Assembly (NCBI GenBank): GCA_016714005.1
Contig: JADJOA010000014.1
Location: 310,001 to 374,000 of the forward strand
DNA from: Bacteroidota bacterium
GTDB lineage: Bacteria > Bacteroidota > Bacteroidia > AKYH767-A > OLB10
DNA length: 64,000 nt
Direction: 5' to 3'
The translations under genes and the position numbers were made by a program. This document shows positions 11,542-20,468 of this stretch, one piece after another. Every line of letters begins with the position of its first letter. Within the stretch, counting starts at the first letter, position 1. The notes beneath the pieces were generated by a model. It was given only the letters and a program-made list of their open reading frames with translations. It did not search any database and was not told where the DNA came from.

Positions 11542-12184
11542 ATAATTTTTGTTTTTATATTTCTTACCGTGTTGGCGGTGTAGTTAACAGTTATTGTTTC
11601 GCCAAAAGTTACGGTGCGATAACCAACGCCATCATCAAAATCTATTTGAATGCTTGAAGGGTCGGGCAGGTTGGTAATAAAAAGTCTCTGCTGATGTAAA
11701 AGCTATTGCTGCCAGCATAGATTTTATCTTTAACCGGAGCAGCCATAAACAGCATTTTGTTTTCGTAAGGAGATTGGCTGCGCGGTATTACATCATAATA
11801 TTTACCATCCTGTATGGTTAGTAACGTATCCACAATAGCATTGCTCTTAATTCGCGTGTATTCATAATGCACCATAAGCAACGGTATGCGGTTATGCTGC
11901 CTTATTTGCGTAGCGGCATTTATTTTTAAGCTTTCGGCAGAGGGCAATTCGTTAGCGCCAAAAGCATAATACTTTAAATCGTCAGCTATTTTTATGGTAT
12001 GTTTATTTTTTAGCGTTGTGTTTTTAATGCCATCAAACATGCCCCAGTAAACAGAATCCCCAAAATTGCAAAGCACATTGTTGGTGAGCGTTGTCTTATC
12101 TAAAAAATAAAACGTACTGTCAGTTTGAGCGAAGGTTGTTGCTGCAATGGCAAGCATTGCAAGGGTTAGCTTTAAGCTGTTCAT
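11541..12184 (-). pseudogene. 3'-truncated secreted protein, Bacteroidota cargo type
   Basis: The frame 12184-11642 starts with a signal peptide (MNSLKLTLAMLAIAATTFAQ). A one-base slip near 11680 takes it into a frame that continues LFITNLPDPSSIQIDFDDG and on to NIKTKI near 11541. The IDFDDG-G-R pattern is typical of N-terminal regions of large T9SS-secreted Bacteroidota proteins whose catalytic or repeat parts follow. Here the gene stops abruptly at the junction with the plus-strand SBBP fragment. It begins 11 bp after the lipoprotein gene at 12196, so both were probably one operon. Confidence 0.55.
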
Positions 12185-12195
12185 GTTAATTTTTT

Positions 12196-12831
12196 TTAGT
12201 AGTTAATGTTTATTGTTAAAGTATCATGGGGGGGGGGGGTAAATTGAAAAGGAAATTGGGTGTTAACATTATTCTTAGTTACCGAATAAGAATAACCATG
12301 TTCAAAATCGCCCATAAATTCTAAGCCATTGCCGTAATCGCAAAAGAAAAAAGTTGTATCAACGGTAAATCCTTGAATAAAAAAATTATTTACGCAGTAT
12401 CCGCTTAATTCAAACAAATCAAAATTATTAAAAGGGTTCACATTTTTAACATGCAGTTTTACATAGCTGTGTGCATACATAAAAATGGTGGTGCTAAAGT
12501 TTTTTTGCCCAAGCGTAACACTTACCTGCTGGTTGTGGGTATCAAAATATTTTTCTTTGTAAGCTTCGGCATAGTACATGTAATCTTCGTCTAATGTTTT
12601 TTTGTAAGAGGCTTTGCCGTTGGCATCGGTATATAGGGTATCAACAATGCTGCTGCCAAAGCCGCTGCCGGGCTTGCCGCGTGTTATCAGTATTTTGGCA
12701 TTGGCAATGGGCGCATTGGTTTTGTATTGCTTTACATATATGGTAGCATCAGCCTGGTTGTTTTTTACTTTTTTGCAGGAGGTAAAGCAAAGAGTTGTAA
12801 GTATGGCTATGAGGAGTTTTGTTTTTTGCAA
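12196..12831 (-). CDS. Lipoprotein with carboxypeptidase-regulatory-like beta-sandwich, 211 aa
   Basis: Lipoprotein signal MQKTKLLIAILTTLCFTSC with lipidation at Cys19. Residues ~30-100 (ATIYVKQYKTNAPIANAKIL ... YTDANGKASYKK) look like an Ig-like regulatory fold of the CarboxypepD_reg type. The rest is unrecognised. Near the 3' end a run of 12 G (12228-12239, encoding TPPPH on the minus strand) lies only ~10 codons before the stop. The gene is preceded at 7 nt by copy 2 of the 96-bp promoter repeat and followed closely by the truncated gene at 12184. Confidence 0.65.
   Translation of the reverse strand: MQKTKLLIAILTTLCFTSCKKVKNNQADATIYVKQYKTNAPIANAKILITRGKPGSGFGSSIVDTLYTDANGKASYKKTLDEDYMYYAEAYKEKYFDTHNQQVSVTLGQKNFSTTIFMYAHSYVKLHVKNVNPFNNFDLFELSGYCVNNFFIQGFTVDTTFFFCDYGNGLEFMGDFEHGYSYSVTKNNVNTQFPFQFTPPPHDTLTININY
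12228..12239. repeat. 12-base poly-G tract inside the lipoprotein gene
   Basis: Twelve consecutive G on the plus strand (C on the coding strand) near the 3' end of 12196-12831. Such tracts slip easily, so the length may be a sequencing artefact or a contingency locus that changes the last residues. Confidence 0.9.
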
Positions 12832-12838
12832 GGGGGTT

Positions 12839-12934
12839 TTGTTTCAAGTAAAAGTAATTATTTAAAATTACCGTAGCTCATCAGTTTATTATTATGCAAA
12901 CGTATTGTGCAGGTTTTACAAAACCTATTACCAG
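12839..12934 (-). promoter_or_regulatory. Duplicated promoter/5'-UTR cassette, copy 2 (96-bp direct repeat)
   Basis: Identical to 11142-11237. The -7 box TACGTTTG is at 12904-12897 and the AGGTTTT/AAAACCT palindrome at 12911-12926. It ends 7 nt before the lipoprotein start at 12831, exactly the spacing of copy 1. It lies in the divergent gap with the XRE regulator at 13054. Confidence 0.75.
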
Positions 12935-12935
12935 G

Positions 12936-12953
12936 TAGTAATAATTATTACTA
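12936..12953. promoter_or_regulatory. Perfect 18-bp palindrome, possible operator
   Basis: TAGTAATAATTATTACTA is a perfect 18-bp palindrome at the edge of repeat copy 2, between the lipoprotein gene (-) and the XRE regulator (+). A related but incomplete TAGTAAT follows copy 1. It could be an autoregulatory site for the adjacent regulator; AT richness makes a chance palindrome possible. Confidence 0.4.
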
Positions 12954-13053
12954 ATCAGTAATAATTAATTGGGGAGAGTTATTCTGTTTTTCCAAATAAA
13001 TTACCACTATTGCTATACTAATATGTAAACATTAATTTTTAATACCTGATAAT

Positions 13054-13503
13054 ATGAAAAAACCGCATTACAATTATGAGAACAGCACGGGTTACTATTT
13101 AAATAAACTACGCAGGCAGTATGGGCTTTCGCAATTTGAACTTGCCTACCGCGCAGATTTAAGCCAATCTGAAATAAGCAAACTTGAAAACAACCATGCT
13201 GCTTTTACAAATAGTGTTTTGCAACATTTGGCAAAAGGGTTTAATACATCGCATGAATTACTGGAAACGCAACTGCATTTAGCATCGGTGGTAAATTTTG
13301 CGCTAAGTGCCAATAACGAAGAATCGGCATTGATAAGAAAATTTTATTCCGTTATTAATTCATCCGATAATGAAAATTACAGGGTAGAGTTATGCAACAA
13401 GTTAGTACATAAATTAACCGAACAAATTAACAGGAAAAGTAATTATTGCAATTTTTTAGTGGGGACGGATAATTCTTTGAATATGATGACACAACAAGAT
13501 TAG
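13054..13503 (+). CDS. XRE-family helix-turn-helix regulator, 149 aa
   Basis: Residues ~12-65 are a Cro/C1-type HTH (LNKLRRQYGLSQFELAYR then LSQSEISKLENNH), with the usual recognition-helix pattern. The C-terminal ~80 residues (NNEESALIRKFYSV ... NKLVHKLTEQIN) are helical and probably mediate dimerisation. A cytoplasmic DNA-binding protein. It is divergent from the lipoprotein operon that carries the duplicated promoter, which makes it a candidate regulator of both copies; that link is inference. Confidence 0.8.
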   Translation: MKKPHYNYENSTGYYLNKLRRQYGLSQFELAYRADLSQSEISKLENNHAAFTNSVLQHLAKGFNTSHELLETQLHLASVVNFALSANNEESALIRKFYSVINSSDNENYRVELCNKLVHKLTEQINRKSNYCNFLVGTDNSLNMMTQQD

Positions 13504-13527
13504 AACTATTTACAAGGTTTTAAAAAA

Positions 13528-15822
13528 TCACTCCACCACTACTTCATCCACAAACAACCAGGCATCCTGCCCATCACACTGTGTGCCGTTGGGGCATTTG
13601 CCAATGCTTTTGCAAATACTTTTAAGAAGCGTAAATCAGCATTTAATGCTGCAGAAAAATTTACGATAGAATTAACTTCACTGCCCTTGTTTATGTTTTC
13701 TTTTTTAAGCGGTGTAAAATTTACTCCATCAGAGCTTCCCAAAATCTCAACATACTGTGGCAAAAAAATCCATGCAGCATTAAAATCATAAAAGTTAATG
13801 CTTATTTTTTTAATGGCTTGCGCCTTCTTTAAGTCAATAACTGCTTCTAAATCTTTTCCGCTAAAGCCAACCCACGTATTGTACTTTTTAAATTCACCAA
13901 TAATACCATCTGTTAATCCATAAGTTGTGCCGCCATCGTACTGCTTCCATTTATTGGTAAGCGTGTAAGGCAAACCGGTAGCATGGTGTATGGTATATTT
14001 TTTTGTAAGCGTGTTTCCTTTTTCTCCGTTGCGGAATAAAGCTGCTTTAAAAGAAGAAGTGCTGTTAATAGCAACAGGGCTCTTGTATAATTCTGATTTT
14101 AAAGACGGCTCACTGCCATCATTTGTAAAATGTATTTCGCCATCAGCCACAAATTTATTGTAGGCTATGGTTACTTTATTGTTTACGGTATCAATAGCCG
14201 TAGTGGCGGTTACATCAAAAAATATGTTTGGCATAATTTAATTTCAGTTTATCCAATCGTTTAAAATGATTGAGCAGCCGTGATGAAAAACCGGTCCAGT
14301 TGCGCTGGTCTTTTCTGCTCCACAATACTTCTGCCAATGCAACAGCACGAGGATATGCACGGAACTCTGCATTGGTGGTAGTGGTTATGTATTCACTCCA
14401 AACATTTCCCTGCGCGCCAACAATTAATTTTTGTTGTTGAGGATTTAACGAATCAGGCGGCACAGGTTCAAAACTGTAAACTTTAAACAATGTCGTATTG
14501 CCTCCAAAGCCAATAGGCTCATTACCCGATTCGCTTTGGTAATGGTCGAAATAACAATGTGAGCCCGGAGTCATTATCACATTGTTGCCTGAGCGCGCAG
14601 CTTTAATCCCGCCATCCATTCCGCGCCAGCTCATAATAGTTGCTGTTGGGGAAGCACCTCCTTCTAATATTTCGTCCCAGCCTATTATTTTTTTTCCTTT
14701 TGATAAAAGAAATTTTTCTATGCGCTTTATAAAATAGCTCTGTAGTTCAAACTCATCTTTCAACCCCTCATCTTTAATCCGCTGCTGGCATTTAGGGCAA
14801 ATCCTCCATCTTGTTTTAGGACACTCATCACCGCCAATATGTATGTAGTGCGAGGGAAACAACGTAACCACTTCGCTCAGCACATCCTGCAAAAAATTAA
14901 ATGTTTCCTCTGTAGGGCAAAACACATCATCAAACACGCCCCACTTGGTAGCCACTTCAAACGGACCGCCTGTGCAGGAATATTGAGGGTAGGAAACCAA
15001 CGCTGCCAGTGCATGACCAGGCATTTCTATTTCGGGTATAACGGTTACGTTGCGCAATGCCGCAAATGCAACTACATCTTTTATTTCTTCCTGCGTGTAA
15101 AAGCCGCTGTAGGGTGTACCGTCAAACTTATTATCATCATAAGCGCCAATCATACTCTCTTTTCTTTTTGAACTCACTTCTGTAAGCTTCGGGTATTTTT
15201 TTATTTCTATACGCCACCCCTGGTCATCGGTTAAATGCCACTGGGAAGTATTCATCTTATGCATTTCCATCAGCTCAATATAATTTTTGATAAACGAAAC
15301 CGGAAAGAAATGCCGGCTAACATCCAAATGCATTCCGCGATATTTAAAACGGGGCACATCGGTTATTTCGCAACACTGTATGCTAATGCTTTTGTTATTG
15401 GGTTTGTAAAAATCTTCAACGGGCATTAGTTGAATAAGCGTTTGCAGCGCATAATAAAAACCGGTATCGGTATTTGCTTTAATGATGATGGCTTCAGGCT
15501 TTACCACTAAATTATATCCTTCATCACCCAATGCGGCATCCTTTACTTTTTTGAGATTGATGCCGTTTTCAAAAACTCCATCGCGGTAGGCGGCAACCAT
15601 TGTTAGCGGTAAGCCTAAAAAATTTTGAAAGTAGGTTGAATAAATTCTTGCAGCAGCATCGCCTGTTTGCCAGATAGGCCCTTCTACAATGTTTGTTTTT
15701 TTATTGATGGTAAACGTGCCGGATTTTTGTATATAGGAATTTGGCAATGGAATTACCGGGCAATTTTGCGATTGAGCGCAAACACTCATTAAAGAGAGTG
15801 CAAATAGAAATAATTTTTTCAT
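13528..15822 (-). CDS. Beta-N-acetylhexosaminidase, GH20, with chitobiase-like C-terminal domains (two frameshifts)
   Basis: Start chosen at 15822 (MKKLFLFALSLMSVCAQS signal peptide). The GH20 N-terminal domain (PLPNSYIQKSGTF) is followed by the catalytic barrel, with RGMHLDVSRHFFPV and the Asp-Glu pair in HIGGDECPKTRW. The barrel frame ends at 14215 in a T6 run. The gene continues from 14234 as FDVTATTAID, with a chitobiase C-terminal Ig-like domain (HFTNDGSEPS) and a discoidin-like domain. Another slip near 13600 restores the true end DAWLFVDEVVVE at 13528. About 764 residues, normal for the family. Exported enzyme removing terminal N-acetylhexosamines from chitin, glycans or peptidoglycan fragments. 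Confidence 0.88.
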
Positions 15823-15842
15823 GAGCGATGTAATTATCACAC

Positions 15843-15902
15843 AAAGGCGCAAAGTTCGCAAAGAATAATTCTAAACAAATCCTTTGCGAACTTTGCGCCT
15901 TT
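15843..15902. repeat. Solo palindromic element (21-bp inverted repeat, CGCAAAG type)
   Basis: Two perfect 21-bp arms (15843-15863 and 15882-15902; core GGCGCAAAGTTCGCAAAG) separated by 18 bp. It lies between THX and the hexosaminidase gene, both on the minus strand. The arm has the same GGCGCnnAGnnCGCRnAG layout as the inverted repeats around the two GxxExxY genes and lies in the same kind of site, so it may be a gene-less relative. It could also act as a terminator, although no T-run follows. Confidence 0.7.
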
Positions 15903-15918
15903 AAATGAACCTAAATGA

Positions 15919-16046
15919 TTACTTTTTTTTAGCATCAGCTTTTTCTTTGGCGCAGCCGCTTTCTTTGGTTTTCTTGCTTTGCGCTTTTTTCCGAAAGAGC
16001 CTATTGCAATTTTTCCTTTTTTGGATTTTTTATCTCCTTTACCCAT
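15919..16046 (-). CDS. 30S ribosomal protein THX (3' frameshift)
   Basis: The N-terminus MGKGDKKSKKGKIAIGSFGK is the signature of the small basic THX protein, which binds the head of the 30S subunit in Bacteroidota and Thermus. The open frame runs on to 15837 with an unlikely non-basic tail. A one-base slip near 15945 gives the expected ending AKEKADAKKK with a stop at 15919. The gene is monocistronic and lies just upstream of a perfect palindrome. Confidence 0.88.
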
Positions 16047-16140
16047 AATATTGTTTTGTTGTTATGGTGCCAAAGTAAAAGGCTTTCATACATTTTCAAA
16101 ATAAAAATGAAATGGTTTTACAATAATTATAAACCATAAT

Positions 16141-16148
16141 TATATTTG
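16141..16148 (+). promoter_or_regulatory. Bacteroidota -7 promoter box
   Basis: TATATTTG matches TAnnTTTG exactly and lies 20 nt before the ATG at 16169. No clear TTTG -33 box is visible at the usual distance, so this is a partial match. Confidence 0.5.
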
Positions 16149-16168
16149 CTCAAACTAACATTACACTT

Positions 16169-18341
16169 ATGCTGAAAGTTATTCCCTGTTTTTTTTCTTT
16201 AGTAATGATTTGCTTTATTGCCTTTGCGCAAGACAATAAGTATAAAAATTATAAATATGAATGGTCTGCCGAAAAGCCTCCCGAAATAAAAGTTGAAGAA
16301 CAATTTAAAGATGCCGATGCCGTGATATTGGAGGAGAAAACTGTGCATACACTAAGTACAGGTACTATCTCCCGTAAAATCCGGATCAAGTTTTTAAGTG
16401 AAGAAGGAATAAAAAAATATGCAACTTTTATTTTGCCTCCAACAGATGATTTTGCAGGTGACCATTATTCCCTGGCTTATTGGAATAAAGATAAATATCA
16501 CAGACCACTGGGCGAACATAGTTCTATCATTTATTTTGTTGCAAGAAAATTACAGCCAGACGGAAGTGTAAAACCAATATCGTTCTCTGACAAAACAGAA
16601 AAGTTTATTTATTACTACAACAAAATTGATCAAACCTACTACTCATGGTTTATTACATTACAGAACATTTCGGTTGGAGATGAAGTTGAAGTTGCGTTTG
16701 CATACCAGAATCTTTTCAACTTTAACAATTATTTTAACCGTATTTTTTTTAACAGTGAAATACCCAAGCAGCGCTATGAACTTAAAATTCGTTACCCAAA
16801 TACTTCAATGTATTTTTTCCAGAATCATAATGGAGTTGCTTTGCCTGATACAGGTGTTTATAAAGGAACCAACCCAAATTCTATAGAATATACATGGCAT
16901 GCGCAAAACTTAAAGGGTTGTATTATTGAAAAAAAATCACGCTCATACTTAGAATTACCTTTCGTAAGTTTTTACTCCCATCAGGGAGATTACGGGACCC
17001 TGTCGGCTAACAGAGCCTACATTGAAAAGAACTTGCCTTACCCATGGGAATTTATCTTCCTTGGAAATAATAACTATTTACAGAAAACCGAAGCAGGGTA
17101 TGTAAATTACTTACCGGAATTTCCTACTGTTAATCTGAGCAAAAAAGATCCAGAAACCATAGCGGTAAAAAAATTAGTTGAAGAAACTTGCGGAAGCGAC
17201 TCTAATAAAGTTAGCTGTATGAATAAGGTTCACACATTGCTGTCTGACAGCTTCGATTATGAAAAAAACTATGACCCTCAGTTTGAATACATGAATGAAG
17301 ATTATTCAAAGGTTCATAAATCAATCAATGCAAAAAAATTGTATGAAGAAGACAGATTAGATTTATACAATAGAATTTGTAAGCGTTTGGATATAGACTA
17401 TTACCATTGCCGTTTGTATGACAAAAGAGTATCTCGAATGAATTACAATGAGTACTATCCATCTGCTAACTTCAACCTCTATTATGTACTGCCGTACAAA
17501 AAACTCTTTTCTATTCTACTATCCTAAAGAAAACAGAACAGGATATTATGCTAATGAACTTCCGTTTTATTTTGAGGATATTAACACTATACTAATTCCT
17601 CAAACTGTAGCTCATTCAGAAAAAAACGACCCAAACAAAGACATTAAATTTCCGCGCATCTCTACTCCTTTCAGTTCAATATCTGAAAACACGCGAACCA
17701 CTAATGTAATGTGCAATGTTTCGTTTGCAACCAAATTAACCACATTCGAAACAAGGCTAAACTTAAGCGGGCAATTCTCTACACTAACACGTAGCTTTTA
17801 TTTATATGGTGAAATGGATTCAACCCTAGAGGCATGTTATTACAACCCGGTTTATGAGTTATCATCATCCTCTAAACTTATTTCAAAAGAAATGACATCG
17901 CGTAAAGCAACATTCCCTTACGAGTGTAATTTTAAATTCAAATATACTGATGGCATTGCATTGTCATCACCTTACAACGGCACTTATAAATTAAGTTTAA
18001 AAAACTGGTTTAATAATTTATACGATAGCTCGCTCGAAGTTAAAAATCGTGTAACCGCATATTACCCCGATTTTGTTTATAGCGATATACACCGTTACAT
18101 GATTAAACTTGACAAGGCTATAGAAATTACCAACCTCAATGATTTTAATTTTAAGGAAGAAAACTCTTACGGAAAATATGTTGTTACGTTAAAAGCAATG
18201 GACGAAACCTCTTATTTACTCGAAACAACGTTAATTGTAAATGCAGAAAAAGTAGAGCCTCATAAAATTGGTGATGTAAAAAGTATCTTCAATAAGATTG
18301 AAAAAATGAATGTGGCTGAATTGGAGTTAAAAGAAAAATAG
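16169..18341 (+). CDS. DUF3857 / transglutaminase-like exported protein (one frameshift)
   Basis: Signal peptide MLKVIPCFFSLVMICFIAFA. Residues ~25-240 match DUF3857 (DADAVILEEKTVHTL, IRIKFLSEEGIKKYA, DEVEVAFAYQ). The middle part (VKKLVEETCGSDSNKVSCMNKV) corresponds to the degenerate transglutaminase-like region. The frame changes near 17510 in an A-run (YVLPYKK to NSFLFYYPKENRTGYY) and continues to 18341. About 723 residues. A periplasmic or surface protein of unknown role, very common in Bacteroidota; I see no intact Cys-His-Asp triad. Preceded by a TATATTTG promoter box and transcribed alone. Confidence 0.78.
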
Positions 18342-18442
18342 TTGGTTGATTTCAGCAGAAGGAACAACACAGATTTTTTACTTATGAATATGTGTTTTCT
18401 TGAAAAAATCATGTAGGTTTGAACTGAAAATATTTCTGAGTT

Positions 18443-19924
18443 ATGTCTTCAAAAAAATCTGCTGCAAAACCTGCACTTAAGTTTAATACCAAATGGCAGT
18501 ACAGCGCTGCACCCGAAACAGCTGATCATATTCAGTTAAATGATAAATACGATTTATTTATTAATGGAAAATTTACAGCACCATCATCAGGTAAATATTT
18601 TGATACCATAAACCCTGCAACAGAAAAGAAGATTGCATCTGTTGCAGAAGCAAACCAAAGTGATGTGGACAGAGCCGTGAAAGCAGCGCGCAGCGCATAC
18701 AACAATGTGTGGAGCAAAATGCCTGCAAAAGAACGCGGCAAATACATTTATCGCATTGCACGCATTATGCAGGAGCGTGCACGTGAGTTATCTGTTATTG
18801 AAAGCATGGATGGAGGCAAAGCCATTCGCGAATCACGGGATGTAGATGTGCCGTTGGCAGCAGCACACTTTTTTTACTATGCGGGATGGGCTGATAAATT
18901 GGATTATGCTATGCCTGGTGCAAAACCGCAGCCCTTGGGCGTTGCAGGGCAAATTATCCCGTGGAATTTTCCTCTGCTGATGGCAGCATGGAAAATTGCT
19001 CCTGCACTTGCATGCGGAAATACTGTTGTGCTTAAACCTGCGGAAACTACTCCGCTTACTGCTATGAAATTGGCAGAAATTATCCGGGATGCTGATTTGC
19101 CACCGGGCGTTGTAAATATTGTAACAGGTGCCGGTACAACAGGTGCGGCAATAGTTAATCACCCTGGTATAGATAAAATTGCATTTACAGGAAGTACTGA
19201 TGTAGGAAAAATTATTCAACGCGCATTAGCAGGCACAGAAAAAAAATACACGCTTGAGTTAGGCGGTAAAGCTGCCAACATTATTTTTGAAGATGCAGCT
19301 ATTGACCAGGCAGTAGAAGGAATTATAAACGGAATATTTTTTAACCAGGGACATGTGTGTTGCGCAGGCTCTCGCCTGTTTGTGCAGGAAGGTGTAGCTG
19401 ATGTGGTGATAAGAAAATTAAAAGACAGAATGGAAACGCTAATTGTTGGCGACCCGCTTGACAAGAACACTGATATTGGCGCAATCAATTCAAAAGAGCA
19501 GTTGAATAAAATAAAAGCATTGGTTAAGATTGGTGTGAATGAAGGTGGAAACTGCTATCAATCAAGCTGCGAAATTCCAAACAAAGGATTTTTCTTTCGC
19601 CCCACTATTTTTACAGGTGTAGCACAATCAAGCAAAATAGTTCAGGAAGAAATTTTTGGACCTGTGCTTGCCATACAAACTTTCCGTACAGTGGAAGAAG
19701 CCATTGAAAAAGCAAACAACACACCTTATGGTTTAAGTGGTGGCGTGTGGACGGATAAAGGAAGCAAGGTGTTTAAAGTAACTTCAAAAATTAAAGCAGG
19801 TGTGATGTGGGCCAATACATACAATAAGTTTGATCCTACATCGCCCTTTGGCGGATTTAAAGAAAGCGGAATGGGAAGAGAGGGAGGATTGCATGGATTG
19901 GGTGCGTATTTAAAATTGAATTGA
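18443..19924 (+). CDS. Aldehyde dehydrogenase, NAD(P)-dependent, 493 aa
   Basis: Full-length ALDH superfamily enzyme oxidising an aldehyde to an acid in the cytoplasm. Visible active-site residues are Asn175 (IIPWNFP), Lys198 (LKPAE), Glu272 (LELGGK) and nucleophile Cys306 (GHVCCAGSR, first of the pair). The Rossmann motif FTGSTDVGK and C-terminal SPFGGFKESGMGREGG are present. The first ~35 residues form an extra Lys/Ala-rich leader. The stop codon is 3 bp before an inverted-repeat cassette that separates it from a truncated ALDH-like gene; the two would otherwise form a tight operon. Substrate unknown. Confidence 0.92.
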   Translation: MSSKKSAAKPALKFNTKWQYSAAPETADHIQLNDKYDLFINGKFTAPSSGKYFDTINPATEKKIASVAEANQSDVDRAVKAARSAYNNVWSKMPAKERGKYIYRIARIMQERARELSVIESMDGGKAIRESRDVDVPLAAAHFFYYAGWADKLDYAMPGAKPQPLGVAGQIIPWNFPLLMAAWKIAPALACGNTVVLKPAETTPLTAMKLAEIIRDADLPPGVVNIVTGAGTTGAAIVNHPGIDKIAFTGSTDVGKIIQRALAGTEKKYTLELGGKAANIIFEDAAIDQAVEGIINGIFFNQGHVCCAGSRLFVQEGVADVVIRKLKDRMETLIVGDPLDKNTDIGAINSKEQLNKIKALVKIGVNEGGNCYQSSCEIPNKGFFFRPTIFTGVAQSSKIVQEEIFGPVLAIQTFRTVEEAIEKANNTPYGLSGGVWTDKGSKVFKVTSKIKAGVMWANTYNKFDPTSPFGGFKESGMGREGGLHGLGAYLKLN

Positions 19925-19927
19925 TTT

Positions 19928-19960
19928 TTAACCGCAGAGAGTGGGAGTTTTGCGCAGAGA
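19928..19960 (+). repeat. Left inverted-repeat arm of cassette 1
   Basis: The arm begins TTAACCGCAGAGA and ends TTTTGCGCAGAGA. It pairs with 20424-20456 with two mismatches. It is followed by a further ACGCAGAAGAG, continuing the GCAGAG periodicity. Confidence 0.85.
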
Positions 19961-20001
19961 ACGCAGAAGAGAAAATGAATTAAGAGAATATAAAATTGGG
20001 A

Positions 20002-20387
20002 ATGAGAGAGATTGCGATTAATGATTTATCAGGATTAATAATTGGATGTGGAATTGAGGTTCATACAGAATTAGGTCCGGGGTTGTTAGAATCATCGTAT
20101 AAAGAAAGTTTGTATTATGAACTGGTTAAAAAGGCTTGAAAGTTGAAAAGGAAAAACCAATGCCTTTAATGTATAAAGAAATTAAATTGGAATGTGGTTA
20201 TAAATTAGACTTAATGGTTGAAGACAAAATAATAGTTGAATTAAAATCGGTTGAAACAATTAATGATGTGCACGTTGCACAGGTGCTCACCTACCTCAAA
20301 CTCTCGGGCTGCAAACTTGGGTTACTAATGAATTTTAATGTTACACGTTTAAAAGATGGCATCAAAAGAATCGCAAACAATCTCTAA
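20002..20387 (+). CDS. GxxExxY protein, PD-(D/E)xK nuclease-like (frameshift)
   Basis: Start ATG at 20002 gives MREIAINDLSGLIIGCGIEV, then the family signature within GPGLLESSY (G-x-x-E-x-x-Y). The frame breaks near 20133 in an A5 run; restoring one A yields KKGLKVEKEKPMP and joins the frame that ends at 20387. The C-terminal half has LDLMVEDKIIVELKSV, an Asp...Glu-x-Lys arrangement of the PD-(D/E)xK fold, then QVLTYLKLSGCKLGLLMNFN, strongly conserved in the family. About 128 residues, the usual size. Activity of the family is not established; a nuclease role is inferred from the fold. It is the only gene in the cassette. Confidence 0.85.
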
Positions 20388-20423
20388 TTCTCCCTAATTT
20401 ACACAAAAAATGAACTCGCCTTC

Positions 20424-20456
20424 TCTCAGCGCAAAACTCCCAATCTCTGCGGTTAA
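20424..20456 (-). repeat. Right inverted-repeat arm of cassette 1
   Basis: Reverse-complement partner of 19928-19960, 31 of 33 positions identical. It ends 12 bp before the ATG at 20469. Confidence 0.85.
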
Positions 20457-20468
20457 ATCCTTCCAACA

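Larger units (their letters stand above)
19928..20456 (+). mobile_element. Putative GxxExxY cassette bounded by inverted repeats, copy 1
   Basis: 33-bp terminal arms, 19928-19960 and 20424-20456, match in inverted orientation at 31 of 33 positions (core TTAACCGCAGAG ... GGGAGTTTTGCGC). They enclose a single GxxExxY gene. The unit starts 3 bp after the ALDH stop and ends 12 bp before the start of the ALDH-like gene, and its gene faces the same way. No target-site duplication was recognised. Mobility is inferred from the arms, the second copy and the interruption of the ALDH pair. Confidence 0.6.

Noticed and set aside
18833..19219. Antisense ORF inside the aldehyde dehydrogenase gene
   Set aside because: Cys/Ser-rich shadow frame without start context or family features; the sense gene is full-length and conserved.
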